The notes under the pieces were generated by a model. It saw only the letters and a program-made list of their open reading frames with translations. It was not told the DNA's origin and did no database searches. A stretch of DNA of 64,000 nucleotides from JADKAV01 sp037045455. GTDB taxonomy: Bacteria > Actinomycetota > Actinomycetes > S36-B12 > UBA10799. The translations under genes were made by a program, and so were the position numbers. Where the stretch lies: assembly GCA_037045455.1 (NCBI GenBank), contig JBAOIN010000012.1:310001-374000 (forward strand), written 5' to 3'. Below are positions 27,503 to 37,981 of the stretch, one piece after another (within the stretch, counting starts at the first letter, position 1; every line of letters starts with the position of its first letter).

Positions 27503-28909
27503 ACGAGCGCCTGGGGGTGCGACGGGAGCGTGTGGCCACGCGTTCTACGTTCCTGAAGGAGTACCAGGTCCTGGTCCGGGCCTGCGATGTCGCGGCCATC
27601 CTGTGCGCGATCCTCACGGGGCTGCTGCTGGGCTGGGGCTACGGCGGCGACCTGCTCGGTGACGATCGGCCGCGGCAGTTCTTCACCATCGCGCTGCTGA
27701 TCGTGTGGCCCATTGCGCTGTGGCAGGCGCAGTCGACGAAACCGACGTCCATCGCCAACGGTCTGGGTGAGTACCGGCGGGTGATCATCGCGACCGTGTG
27801 GACCGGCTTGATCCTGATGAGCCTTGCCTACCTGTTGCGCATCGAGTACGGCCGGTCGTACTTGCTCGCGGTGTTGGCGCTCGGGTTGGTGCTGCTCCTT
27901 CTGGAGCGGAATCTGCTCCGGCGTTGGCTGCACCGCCGGATGCGGGCCGGAGAGCCGTTACACCGGGTCTTCCTGGTGGCGCCGCCGGGGCGTCTGGGCA
28001 AATTGCAGACCGAGCTCGACGGGTCTGGCGGACGGTTCATCGCAGTCGGGGTGATGCCGCTGGACGGCGACATGGGAGCCGCGCGGGGCGGTTGTGGCCG
28101 CGCTCGATGCCGGCGCCGACACGATCCTCTTCGCGCCGGGCGGCGACGCCGATCCGCAGCAGACCCGACGTCTCGGCTGGGCCATGGAGGACACGGACCT
28201 CTCGCTGATGGTCAGTGCGGCATTGGTCGAGGTCGCCGGTCCCCGGCTCTCGGTCGAACCCGTTCAGTCGCTGTCCTTCGTGCGCGTCGACATGCCCAAG
28301 TTCAGCGGTGCAGCCGTGGTGCTCAAGGCGATCACCGACGTCGTCGGCTCGACGATTCTGCTGCTGTTGCTCGGCCTGCCAATGCTGGTCATCGCGCTGT
28401 TGATCCGGCGTGGTTCGCCAGGGCCGGCGATCTTCAAACAGGAGCGGGTGGGGCTTGAAGGCCGTGGGTTCCAGTGCTGGAAGTTCCGCACGATGTACAT
28501 GGACGCGGACGCCCAACGCGACGCTCTGCGTGCCCAGCACGGTGATGACGGTGCGACGTTCAAGATGGCTGCTGATCCACGAGTGACCCCGATCGGCCGG
28601 TTTCTCCGGCGCTTCTCCATGGACGAACTTCCGCAGCTGGTCAACGTCTGGCGCGGCGACATGTCCTTGGTGGGGCCGCGGCCGCACCCGCGCGACGACG
28701 TCGCGCGGTACGACGACCTGGCCGTGCGCCGGCTGCGCGCCCGCCCTGGCATGACCGGCTTGTGGCAGGTCAGCGGCAGGTCGGACCTGTCCTGGGACGA
28801 GTCGGTGCGCCTGGATCTGTACTACGTGGAGAATTGGTCGCTGTCGATGGACTTCGTGATCATGGCGAGCACGGTGAGTGCTGTGCTTGGTGGGCGGGGA
28901 GCGTACTGA
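27499..28909 (+). CDS. polyprenyl-phosphate sugar-phosphate transferase (initiating enzyme)
   Basis: Transfers the first sugar phosphate to undecaprenyl phosphate, starting repeat-unit assembly at the inner membrane. About 469 residues: N-terminal hydrophobic region with four membrane helices (residues 20-130), a Rossmann-like middle, a further membrane helix IITDVVG-type segment near 28330 (ILLLLLGLPMLVIALLIRRG), then the catalytic Bac_transf domain: IFKQERVGLEGRGFQCWKFR, FSMDELPQLVNVWRGDMS and LVGPRPH. One G too many in GCGCGGGGCGG at 28093 separates the two frames. Overlaps the UXS stop by four bases. Which sugar it uses is unknown. Confidence 0.88.
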
Positions 28910-28911
28910 GG

Positions 28912-30126
28912 GTGCGCGTGTTGATCAGTGCGTACCAGTGCGGCCCCGCATCCGGCACCGAAGCAGCGAACGCGTGGCACACGGCGCTAGGGCTCGCTGC
29001 TGCTGGAATGACGGTGCATGTCTTGAGCGCCGGACAGTTCAAGAGCGAGTCCCTTCCTCATTTTCGCGATGCAAGGGCACAAGGACTGTCCCTATCCGTC
29101 ACATACCTGGGCGGTCCTTCGTCAAACGATTCGAAACCTGTCGCACGGAGTGCATATCTGCAGTACGCGGCCTTCCAATGGAGCGTTAGCCGATGGGTGG
29201 GGGCTCGGCACGATTGGGATGTTGCCCATCACATTGCCTGGGGCTCTTTGAGTCATCCTGTGGGGCTGTTACGTTCCAAGGGTCCAATTGTGGTTGGGCC
29301 CATTGGCGGGGGGCAAGTGCTGCTTCCGGGAATCGGCCAGTGGGTTGACGGTTCTTTAGGTTGGCAGCGGGCTCGGAATCAGGCTCTAACCCGAGCACTG
29401 CGTGGCAATCCATTCGCACGGTCCCTCGCCCGTCGTAGCGACATTGTGTTCGCGGCAAATCGCGAGACGCGAGACGCATTGGTCCGCTTGCAAGCTAAAC
29501 GTGTTGAAATGCTCTTGCCCGAAGTCATTCCGAACCGAACAGGAGTGAAGGTCGATCCTCCCCGGGCGGGGCGTGTTGTCTGGATCGGCCGGTTCTTGCC
29601 CATCAAAGCAGCTCGGCTGGCTATCTCTTCGTTCCGCTGGGTGCTCGAGAGCCAGCCAACGGCTGAACTCATCATGATCGGTGCCGGTCCCACTCTTGAA
29701 CAGAACAGGTCTGAGGCGTCGGATTTGGTTCTGGAGGGGAGACTCAGGTTCCTCGGTGGGCTGCCCTGGCGACAAGGCCAGGAGATACTGGGCAGTGCCG
29801 ACGTCCACCTCCAGACGTCGGTTCGCGACTCGTCTTCAGCCCAGGCCATGGAGGCTGCCAGTCTCGGCGTGCCCACCGTCGCCCTCAAGCTTGGCGGAAT
29901 GCGCGACTTCTTCGATGATTCCAGTGGGGCAGCGCTCATCGACCCACTGCCGGGTTGGGATGTTGATCGAAGGCTGGGCGACGCTGTGGCCGCTCTTCTG
30001 GGAGAGGGCAGTCGGCTGCGAAGCGAGCGGAGAGGTAAGGCTCTCCGTTTTGCCGAAGGGTATTGCGTGGCCGCACGAGTAAACCATCTTGCCGAGACGT
30101 ACGGAAGGCTGGTCAGCAGACCATGA
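28912..30126 (+). CDS. glycosyltransferase, GT4 fold
   Basis: 404 residues from GTG 28912, three bases after the previous stop. N-terminal MRVLISAYQCGPASGTEAAN is a common start of GT4-type enzymes; VVWIGRFLPIKAARLAISSF and the region AQAMEAASLGVPTVALKLGG form the C-terminal nucleotide-sugar-binding domain (ExAxxxG pattern with E near residue 322). Cytoplasmic side of the membrane, acting on the lipid-linked repeat unit. Codon use shifts from here on towards more A and T than in the preceding genes. Confidence 0.85.
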   Translation: MRVLISAYQCGPASGTEAANAWHTALGLAAAGMTVHVLSAGQFKSESLPHFRDARAQGLSLSVTYLGGPSSNDSKPVARSAYLQYAAFQWSVSRWVGARHDWDVAHHIAWGSLSHPVGLLRSKGPIVVGPIGGGQVLLPGIGQWVDGSLGWQRARNQALTRALRGNPFARSLARRSDIVFAANRETRDALVRLQAKRVEMLLPEVIPNRTGVKVDPPRAGRVVWIGRFLPIKAARLAISSFRWVLESQPTAELIMIGAGPTLEQNRSEASDLVLEGRLRFLGGLPWRQGQEILGSADVHLQTSVRDSSSAQAMEAASLGVPTVALKLGGMRDFFDDSSGAALIDPLPGWDVDRRLGDAVAALLGEGSRLRSERRGKALRFAEGYCVAARVNHLAETYGRLVSRP

Positions 30127-30262
30127 AAGAAGGGGATCGGTTCGACACTGTCTGTATGACTTGCACGGGGATTGCCTGCAGGTGCCCAGGATTGCCACGC
30201 CGCGTGCCGCTTTCGCACTCCTGTGACATCAATTGGTAGGGTGCCTTGAGGCGGTCCGCGAG

Positions 30263-31324
30263 GTGAAACACTCAGTCCTACTCATCAGCAACCACGCAAG
30301 CGAGAGCTGCAATCCGGGTCAGATCGATGCATTGCGGCTCATGCGGCAGCGCGGCGAAATCGATGGTCTGGACGTCATTCATGCCGGTGTCGCTAAAGGC
30401 GAATCGGACTCGCAGCGAAGTGCCCGGGTTGCACGGCACATCGCCTCGTCCGGAGCCGACGTCATCATCGTGCTCTCGATGAAGGACTTGGTCAGAGACA
30501 TGGATGCTGTTGGCAGAGCTCTGCAACGGCGCCCGGTCTTGTACTGGGAGGGTGACCCTTGGGGGCGAGGCAAGAGAGTTAGCGAGCAGATGGCCGCTTG
30601 GCTCGAGATGTCCTCCGAGGTTTTCAGTGTAGGCGGGCACCCCCAGGCGGGCCTCTTGATGAGGCACGGGGCCCGCAAAGTCCATCACACGATTCACACT
30701 TATGACCACGTTCTGTTCGGCTCTGCGGAACAAGGTATCTGCCCCGACCCCACTGTCGATGTCGCCTTCCTGGGCACAAACGCAAGCCGAATGCCCGTTC
30801 TCTCGGGACTTCCAGGCTCATTTCAACGATGGCTGCTGGTGAGTGGACTGCTGCGCACCTACGGAAAGCGGTGCAAGATCGCAGGTCGGGGATGGCCCGC
30901 GGTTATCAGCCACGGTGAAGTACCTTTCGACCGGCAGCATGAGTTCATTCAGTCGGCACGCGTTCTCAGTAACTGGGATCACTATCCCAAGACCGCGTCT
31001 TATGTCAGTGATCGACTTGCCGTCGCGATGATTTCAGGTCGCGTTCAGGTCACTACACGTCATCCAGACATGCATTTCCTGCCTGGCAGAGACCGCGGTC
31101 TGTTCCTCGAGCCGACGGTGTCTGATGTTCTTCGGCGGACGCGCGCTCTCACTGCCCGCCCTGACCAGGAGTTGTTGGAACTCGGCATGAGGGCGCATCG
31201 CTGGGCGAAACAGCGGATCTCTCATCGACAAGCCATGCGACACATGTTGTCTGTGGCCATACCGGGAATTGAGCGGCCGCCTGGCGATCCTTGGGATCTT
31301 CTGCCTGGCCCGTGGCGCACATGA
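30263..31324 (+). CDS. CgeB-like glycosyltransferase family protein
   Basis: 353 residues from GTG 30263, chosen over an upstream TTG (30233) because GAGGCGG lies eight bases before it. Start VKHSVLLISNHASESCNPGQ; centre VLYWEGDPWGRGKRVSEQ, VDVAFLGTNASRMPV; C-terminal NWDHYPKTASYVSDRLAVAM followed by RVQVTTRHPDMHFLPGRDRG. This arrangement, with a late SDRLxxAMxxG-type segment and a His/Asp loop, resembles CgeB/GT1-like proteins found in polysaccharide clusters. Role as a glycosyltransferase is inferred. ATGA overlap with the fucosyltransferase gene. The 136-base gap before it shows nothing. Confidence 0.6.
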   Translation: MKHSVLLISNHASESCNPGQIDALRLMRQRGEIDGLDVIHAGVAKGESDSQRSARVARHIASSGADVIIVLSMKDLVRDMDAVGRALQRRPVLYWEGDPWGRGKRVSEQMAAWLEMSSEVFSVGGHPQAGLLMRHGARKVHHTIHTYDHVLFGSAEQGICPDPTVDVAFLGTNASRMPVLSGLPGSFQRWLLVSGLLRTYGKRCKIAGRGWPAVISHGEVPFDRQHEFIQSARVLSNWDHYPKTASYVSDRLAVAMISGRVQVTTRHPDMHFLPGRDRGLFLEPTVSDVLRRTRALTARPDQELLELGMRAHRWAKQRISHRQAMRHMLSVAIPGIERPPGDPWDLLPGPWRT

Positions 31325-32136
31325 GTAGGGCAGTGCGTCGAGAACAGCACGTGGTGGCGCTCATGGGGCGCTTTGGAAATCAGCTGTTTCAGGTCAGTTT
31401 CTCGAGGTGGTTGGCTCGGACAACAGGGCGAAGAGTGCTCTACGACCTGTGCATGGTTGGCGGGCCTGATGGTGTGGAAGGACCTGACGAATTCCGACGC
31501 CGCGTGATTGACAGAAGCACCTGGGGGATTGAACGCTCTATCAAACCCACTGGCCGACTCGTGGACCTCGGTCGGCTGATTCGACTGGCCGAGGGGCCCC
31601 ACCGCGTGGTCATTGATGGATCGCTGGGTGGCCACGGCAGTCTGAACAGCCTTCGTCCCGCCTGGTGGTTCGGCTACTGGCAGCAGGAGGTCTTTGCGCA
31701 GTCTGCCAAGGAGGAGATTTCCTCGCTTTTCCCGCCAGACGCCATTTCGCGACCACGTGCCCCGAAACCGACCATCGGGGTCCATGTTCGGCGTGGCGAT
31801 TATGTTGGGCTGGGCAATGCACTAAGCGCTGATTGGTACTGGGCTGCTGTGCAGCAGGCAAGGACTCTCCTTGGAGAAAAGGGCACCATAGTGGTGCAGT
31901 CGGATGATCCTGAGTGGTGCCGGATGAATCTGCCCTTCGCTGACTTTGTCGCCCCCGCCAGCGTCGAACCCATGGCCGCCTTCTCAGAGCTAGCTTCTTG
32001 CAACTGTCTTGTCATGTCGGCGAGCACCTTCTCTTGGTGGGCAGGTTTCCTTGGAGGGATGCCCGTCGTCTACCCTGACTGGCACTCCTTCCCCCCAGCG
32101 CCCCATGGTTGGTTCAGGCTCTCTACTCACCTCTGA
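31321..32136 (+). CDS. GT11 alpha-1,2-fucosyltransferase-type enzyme
   Basis: 271 residues. ATG 31321 overlaps the upstream stop. MGRFGNQLFQVSFSRWLARTT is the GT11 N-terminal motif (GxFGNQLFQ). IGVHVRRGDYVGLG is the HxRRGDY motif of GDP-fucose binding. MSASTFSWWAGFLGG is the third conserved motif. Transfers fucose from GDP-fucose, usually to galactose O-2. Gmd and Fcl, which make GDP-fucose, are encoded in the same locus at 39-41 kb. Acceptor not known. Confidence 0.9.
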   Translation: MSRAVRREQHVVALMGRFGNQLFQVSFSRWLARTTGRRVLYDLCMVGGPDGVEGPDEFRRRVIDRSTWGIERSIKPTGRLVDLGRLIRLAEGPHRVVIDGSLGGHGSLNSLRPAWWFGYWQQEVFAQSAKEEISSLFPPDAISRPRAPKPTIGVHVRRGDYVGLGNALSADWYWAAVQQARTLLGEKGTIVVQSDDPEWCRMNLPFADFVAPASVEPMAAFSELASCNCLVMSASTFSWWAGFLGGMPVVYPDWHSFPPAPHGWFRLSTHL

Positions 32137-32144
32137 TCGGGCGA

Positions 32145-32174
32145 CCATCAACTCATGCGTGCCTGAGTTGATGG
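32145..32174 (+). terminator. hairpin after fucosyltransferase gene
   Basis: Perfect 11-bp stem CCATCAACTCA / TGAGTTGATGG with an 8-base loop, 8 bases past the stop codon. Unlike the R-family repeats it is AT-rich and single copy. Confidence 0.65.
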
Positions 32175-32203
32175 TCTGAGGACTCGTTTCCTATGATGCG
32201 GCC

Positions 32204-33037
32204 ATGGTTCGCCCGGCTGTCGAACGGCGAATCGCTGTTGTCATGACCTGCCATAACCGACGGGGAACCACGGTTAGATGCCTCCAAGCGCTTAAGGGCC
32301 AGCATCTCGATTCGACGGCGCTCACCCTGTTCCTGACGGATGATGGGAGCACCGACGGAACGGGCGCTGCAGTCAAGGGGTTGTGGCCCAGCGCCACGAT
32401 TCTCACTGGAACTGGTGAACTGTATTGGGCCGCAGGGATGGCCCTCGCGGAGACCGCCGCCCTGAGCACGCGTCCGGACTACCTCCTCTGGCTCAATGAC
32501 GACACCGTGCTGTTGCCCGAGGCCGTCCAGTCGTTGCTTTCATTGAGTTCGCGCATACCTGATGCCATCATCGTCGGTGCCTGCTCGGATCCGGAGACTG
32601 GATGTCTCACCTATGGGGGACGGCTGCGTGTTGACTATCACCCGCAGAGGTTCAAGCCTCTTCCCTTGTCTGAAGTGCCCCAGAGTGCGGATTCTTTTCA
32701 CGGCAATGTGGTGCTCATCCCGATCGAGGTTCATGACCGAGTTGGCAATATCGACGGTGAGTTCCCGCATGCCTATGCAGATGATGATTACGGTTTGCGC
32801 GCCAAACGGGTCGGGGTGCGCATCTTGCAGGCTCCGGGGCTCGCTGCCCACTGTTCCCGACACGAAGAACGCCCACCGGAGGCGCGCACTCTCAGGGAGC
32901 GTTGGAGGCACCTGCAATCACCGAAAGGGCTGCCGTGGCGTGCGCAGGTCCGCTATCTGCGTCGGCACGGCGATTGGCGCTGGCCGGTGATCTTTGTGGT
33001 CCAACAACTCCGTTGGCTGTTCGGGGTCTGGGCTTGA
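32204..33037 (+). CDS. family 2 glycosyltransferase
   Basis: 277 residues, GT-A fold. IAVVMTCHNRRGTTVRCLQA opens the Rossmann half; FLTDDGSTDGTGAAV binds the nucleotide; LLWLNDDTVLLPEA holds the metal-binding acidic motif; FPHAYADDDYGLRAKRVGVR supplies the catalytic-base region (DDD). The last 40 residues are basic and amphipathic, suggesting membrane association. ATG start at 32204 following the hairpin at 32145, so it may begin a second transcript. Confidence 0.88.
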   Translation: MVRPAVERRIAVVMTCHNRRGTTVRCLQALKGQHLDSTALTLFLTDDGSTDGTGAAVKGLWPSATILTGTGELYWAAGMALAETAALSTRPDYLLWLNDDTVLLPEAVQSLLSLSSRIPDAIIVGACSDPETGCLTYGGRLRVDYHPQRFKPLPLSEVPQSADSFHGNVVLIPIEVHDRVGNIDGEFPHAYADDDYGLRAKRVGVRILQAPGLAAHCSRHEERPPEARTLRERWRHLQSPKGLPWRAQVRYLRRHGDWRWPVIFVVQQLRWLFGVWA

Positions 33038-33055
33038 ACGAGTCCTCGGGGCTGA

Positions 33056-34520
33056 GTGCCTTACCGTCAACGTGGTTCACGCGTGCCTGACACAGAGCCT
33101 CCGCGAGCGACGCACACGCGCATCTTCCGACATGTGTCACAGGTCTACCTGTCACAGGTAGTCGCTCTGCTAGCTCAATTGGTCTACACCGCGCTTGTGA
33201 GCAGGATGGTTACGCCTGCCGACTTCGGAGCGTATGCGGTGTCTCTGGGGGTGATGGCGCTGGCCACGCTGCTCGCTTCCGCTGGCCTGGTCAATGCTGT
33301 ATCGAGACGACTATCCAACGATGCGACTGGTGATCGCGCCATCGTCACCGCGGCGCTGGTCGTTGGTATGGGCGTGGGCGTGTTCTTCTTCCTCAGCGCT
33401 CAATTCTGGGCAGGTCTCTGGGGCAATGGTGCCGCGAGCAACCTCATTCGAATCCTCGCCGTGTCACAAGTGCTGACTGGCTACAGCGGTGCACTAACCG
33501 GGATTTACAGGCGTCTAGGGCGCATGGGGATGTGGAGTGCCATGTCTGTCCTTTCCAACATCGCGGGACTCCTCGTGGGCATCGTCAGTGTGGCGGCATT
33601 CAAGGAAGCCTGGTGCCTAGCAGTCGCCCCGGTCGTTGCCGCTGTCACCCTTGGCGGCTCGTTGGCAAGGGGATTGGGATGGCGCGCCATGCCGACCCGT
33701 CACTTGAGGGGACTCAGGACTGATTTGGCATACGGGTTGAAGTCTCTCGGGGGCTCCTTGATCTCTTACGTCGCCGGATTCGTCCCGACGCTCGTCATGA
33801 GCCGGACATTGGGCCCACTGGTTCTGGGCGCCTGGAATCGAGCTACTACCATCACTGCGGTGCCAATTGAACAAGCGATGACTTCGTTCACCAGTGTGCT
33901 CTTCCCAGCGTTCCGTACTCATCGACCAGGGGACCACTCGCGGCGACGATGGACGTTGATGTGCGCTGCTATCGCCTTGCTGGTCCTGCCGCCGGCGGCA
34001 ACACTCCTGCCCGTGATGCCGAGGCTCACGATTGATCTTCTCGGTCCCCAGTGGGGTCTCGCATCAGAGATGGCTCCTTGGCTGCTGGTGGCATCGGCGA
34101 TCGGCACCCTGCGCACGGCATTGGCCATGGCCCTCAGAAGCCACTGCCACCTTCGGTGCCGTATACCGCAGTCAGCTTGTCCTCTTGGCTTCCATGTTGC
34201 TCAGCGCCCTCGCTGTGGCGCTGAGTCGCCAGTGGCTCGCGCTCGCTCTGGGAGTAGTCGTGGCACAAGTACTGGCTCATGGTGCTCAAGCCGTCTCAGC
34301 CGCACGCAGCGACCTCATCGAACCAAGAGTCTTGAGTAAGTGGTACTTGGTTGCTCTCACTGCATCTTTCGCAGGGTTCCTTCTGGCGGCAGCTTCGCAG
34401 TGGGCTCTGCACTCTGTGTACTCTTTCGTCCTCGTGGCGGCAGTCATTAGCATTTACCTGAGCATTCTCTGGATGCGCAGATCAAGTATCGAACCGCTAA
34501 GGATCCTCGGTCCTTCGTAA
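33056..34520 (+). CDS. Wzx-type polysaccharide flippase, one frame break
   Basis: Exports lipid-linked repeat units across the inner membrane. About 488 residues with 12 to 14 membrane helices. The region RHVSQVYLSQVVALLAQLVY and VSRMVTPADFGAYAVSLGVM match the start of MATE-like polysaccharide exporters (PF01943/PF13440 type). One extra base near 34137 (CTCAGAAGCC) changes frame; the second part reads ATFGAVYRSQLVLLASMLLS and ends WMRRSSIEPLRILGPS at 34520. GTG 33056 is used; GTG 33083 is an alternative start. Follows the GT2 gene after 18 bases. Confidence 0.85.
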
Positions 34521-34595
34521 CGCGCGTTCGGATAAGAACTCCTCGGCGACCGCGCATGGGAATCACAGAGAGCCTGCTTGCAGAGCATCGGGCTG

Positions 34596-36354
34596 TCAGG
34601 CGGGGGTCCCGGTGTCCTGATAGTCATGCAGACTCACCGAATTACATGAGGGGAAGAGGCGCTTCAGCCGCTGATGCTGCCCTTGGATTGTGGAGGTTTC
34701 CACCAGCCAGCGCCGAGAGACAGAAGCATTTCTCCACTGTGCCCACAGCGCCCGGTGTGGGTGATGAGTCGACACCCAGGCGCCGTACGAGTGGTACTCG
34801 GAGACATTGGCGGCAGAACCAGTACCACCGAGGCTCATCCAACGCGCCAGCCCGAGGTCGTCAACCCCGAACATCTGCCGCAGAAGCGACTTCTGCATGA
34901 GTTGGTGATGAGCGACAAAACTGACGGGGGCTGCGGTGGACGGCCCCCACATCCGCACGGCTTGATCGTTGTACGGCGCGTGAAACTCCCGTACCAGGCA
35001 GAGGATCTGCCTCTCTTGGCTGTCCAGCCAAACACGTTGCGTGAGCAGCACGGTGTCGGCGTCGACGACAAGGGAGGCTTCTGAGGAGGCGAACATCGCG
35101 CCTCTGAACTTGAGGAGTTGTTGCTTGACCCAGTTGATCCGGGAAGGAGGTACGTAGCTCTTCAAGGCCTCCACCAAGGCGGGAGTCAGTAACTGAGATT
35201 CCGGGATCACGGAACACCCTGGGAATGAATCACTGAAGAGCTGGACCTCCGCGTCCTCAACGAGAAGCTGAACGTCGCGAATGGGGTTGGCGCTGCCGGT
35301 CAGTGCTCCGCTCACGCAAGCACTGAGGACTGGAAGATCCTTCCGATGGCAGGGAATGATGACGTCGATTTCAGGAAGATCCTGACTGCTAGCCAAGGGA
35401 TCGTTGGGCTGTAAGGTTTCTGTCACTTGCCTGAGCCGCAGTGGCAGGGATTTATGCGAAATCCGGGTGTACGCGGATCCCAGAACCCTCGCGGCGTCTC
35501 CGGTCTGTCTTGTACCGTGCTTTCGGAGCAGGGGTTCGACCTGCTTCCCAAGACCGACCAGCACATCCGGTGGCTTCAGTGGATAGGCCACCCCGGCGTT
35601 AACGCGGCTGCTCAGTGAACGTCGGAGCAGCGCATCACGCCAGCGAAGCCGGGAGTCGGCCAGATCTCGCGATACGAGCAGGGCGTCGAACTGCCACTCC
35701 CCAGTCCTCAGCACGGAGTGCCAGGCAAAGAGCGGGCGCAGGTAACTCACGACATCCGGCGCCAGGGCTTGCCCCTCGTAGATCTCCTTCAAGGACAACT
35801 CCAGGTATATGGCAGAGACCGTACTCAGCGCCTCGTGAAAGCCCCTGAGGACCGAAAGTTCGGCACCTTGAACGTCGATCCACACTAGTTGGGGGACGGC
35901 CAACTGTTCTTCCGTGATGAGAGTGCTGGCCCGTCTTCCGGCGACCGAGACTGGCACCTGTACATAGTCTTCATGGGCTGAGTACGCTCCTGAGGCCCGA
36001 AAGAGACTGGACGCTCCAGGATTGCCATCTTGCCAGGTGGTCTTGGTGCGCTCTCGATCGATCTTGTACAGAGTCGTGGTGCCATCGGACTCGGTCAGGG
36101 CGATGTTGTGAGCGGTCATGCGCGAACGTCGAGTGGCGGCGACCGATTCGACGATCGAGAAGGTGTCGGGGTTAGGTTCGAAAGCATCCAAGTGGGCGAG
36201 CGGAAAAGCGTCAAGAAGAGCTCGAGCATCCTCACCGTCGCGGCTCCCAATCTCCCAGATCGAACTGACCTCTAGTGGGGGCGAGGTAGGGCCGTAGGCG
36301 ACGGGCAAGTTCGTAAGCCGCGCCCGATGACGTTTCACCGGTCATCCCGCCCAT
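34596..36354 (-). CDS. FkbM methyltransferase fused to a glycosyltransferase-like domain
   Basis: About 585 residues. ATG 36354 (GAGGGG upstream) opens MGGMTGETSSGAAYELARRL; a one-base surplus near 36272 then leads to SIWEIGSRDGEDARALLDAF. Residues 30-240 form an SAM-dependent FkbM domain: AFEPNPDTF binds SAM, and LVWIDVQGAELSVLRGF is the conserved FkbM block. Residues 330-580 form a second domain beginning EIDVIIPCHRKDLPVLSACV, with VKQQLLKFRGA and SLVVDADTVLL, which resembles DUF6492-type glycosyltransferase-like proteins (DxD-like DADT). Opposite in orientation to its neighbours. Probably methylates and extends a sugar, by analogy; no partner evidence. Confidence 0.75.
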
Positions 36355-36874
36355 CAAGGTTCCCCTCACGTGTACACGTTCGTTGTCAAAGGTACGAGAT
36401 GTGTGGTCCGGTAAGGGTGCCCGGCCAACTCGTTCGGCGGAGGTGTCCACGGGCCAGGTTGTCCGCGTTCGGCAAGACCTGCACGCAGCCAGGGATGTGC
36501 GCCACGTTGGCACAGACAGCCCCGGGCAGCTGAGGAAGCAAGGGGTAATGCTGTTCTCGGCGAAACGGGGTCTGGGCGTCTGAGTCGCGCTGCAACACAT
36601 CGTGTGTCATGGCAGCGCCATGGCATGCAGATGTGAGGTGCTGGCGATCGTGAGTTGAGGCGCGTTACAGCCAGGGCACGATGTCCAGTCGTTCCCTAAC
36701 ACGCGGCTCATCGCTGGCCGGGTCCCTATCTGCCCCGGCTGATCACTTGAGTGGTATACAACGGCCCTGAACGAGTGTTGGCCCGGCTCACACCACCTGC
36801 AAAACTAGGAGTCTGGATCACGTTTGTAGGACGAGACGATGTTCGTGGACCCCACTCGAGGAGCTGAACGCTAG
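36355..36874. other. 520-base gap without a convincing gene
   Basis: Divergent promoter space between the FkbM fusion (minus) and the GT4 gene (plus). Only short open frames with poor codon use. A 6-bp inverted repeat CATGGC-AGC-GCCATG lies near 36608-36622. The part from 36740 is AT-richer and includes GAGTGGTATACAACGG, a possible promoter zone. Confidence 0.5.
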
Positions 36875-37975
36875 TTGACAAGTCCTCCCACGATCGCAGT
36901 CGTCCTGGCATCCTCTGAAGGCCGAGATGCGAGCCTTTTCACCGCTGCGGCCGAACTCCCCAATTACCGCGTTGTCATCATCACGCCGAGGGGTAGCTCG
37001 AGCAGTCCGTGGCCCGAAGACGTAGATCGACTGGTCCTTCCCGCTTGGAATCTGACGTCTCATACGTCGCAATGGTTGGTCGGGCTCGAAGGCATCATCA
37101 ACCGTCTCGACGCAGATCTGATCCACGTGCACAATGAGCCATGGGCCTGGACGGCCTTCCGTGTATGCAGGACCGGGCGGCCGTTCGTCATCCACTCGGC
37201 CGAAAGCGTGATTGCCCAGGCGCCGGTGCCCTACCGGTTCCGTCGATTGGGCTACCGTCGAGTGCTAAGGCGTGCCTCCGGGCACGTCACGTGGGGCGCG
37301 ACCGGTCTCTCCGAGTGGGCACGTGTGGCGCCCTCGTCGGCGCCGAGTGCGATCATCTGCGGCAGCCCTCCACCGGAGAACGTCTTCCTTCCGGTCCCGT
37401 GGGAGAGACACCCTGGACCACTCCGACTCCTCTTCGTAGGCCGTCTCATTGAACAAAAGGGGGTTCTCGACTTGATCGAGGCTGTGCGGCTACTCAATGC
37501 AAGAACGCCCAGGGTGTCTCTGACAGTCATGGGTAAGGGCCCCGCCAGCAGAGACATCCGAGCTGCCGTTGCAGCTGCTGAGTTGGGCACGCAGGTGAGA
37601 TTGGTCCCCTGGGGACAAGGGCCGGACGTGCATTCACAGATGGCGCAGTCGGATCTGCTTGTTGTTCCCTCCAAGCCGACGGCTCAGAACCGGGAGCAAT
37701 GGGGCCGGGTCGTTGTTGAGGCAATGATGACTGGGAGGCCAACCCTGGTTTCCGACTGCGGCGAGCTGCCACAGATGGTCCCCGACACCTCATGGACCTT
37801 TCAAGCCGGCGACGCCCTCGATTTGGCGCGCCGCATCGAATCCATAATCGATAGCAATGACTGGTTGCCCCGCAACTCATCTCTGGCCTTGACTTGGGGC
37901 GAGCGATTCACGCCGACTTCCCAAGTGCGGGTTCTCGACCGCTTCTGGCAGGACGTGTTGTCAAGCCGCGGGTGA
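36875..37975 (+). CDS. glycosyltransferase, GT4 family
   Basis: 366 residues. The best start is TTG 36875 with GAGGAG 11 bases before it. N-terminal TIAVVLASSEGRDASLFTAA; DADLIHVHNEPWAWTAFRVC is the acceptor-side loop; LRLLFVGRLIEQKGVLDLIE starts the GT-B C-terminal domain; EQWGRVVVEAMMTGRPTLVS carries the E-x7-E donor-binding motif. Intact frame. Seven bases upstream of the polymerase gene, so co-transcribed. Confidence 0.9.
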   Translation: MTSPPTIAVVLASSEGRDASLFTAAAELPNYRVVIITPRGSSSSPWPEDVDRLVLPAWNLTSHTSQWLVGLEGIINRLDADLIHVHNEPWAWTAFRVCRTGRPFVIHSAESVIAQAPVPYRFRRLGYRRVLRRASGHVTWGATGLSEWARVAPSSAPSAIICGSPPPENVFLPVPWERHPGPLRLLFVGRLIEQKGVLDLIEAVRLLNARTPRVSLTVMGKGPASRDIRAAVAAAELGTQVRLVPWGQGPDVHSQMAQSDLLVVPSKPTAQNREQWGRVVVEAMMTGRPTLVSDCGELPQMVPDTSWTFQAGDALDLARRIESIIDSNDWLPRNSSLALTWGERFTPTSQVRVLDRFWQDVLSSRG

Positions 37976-37981
37976 ATTGCA

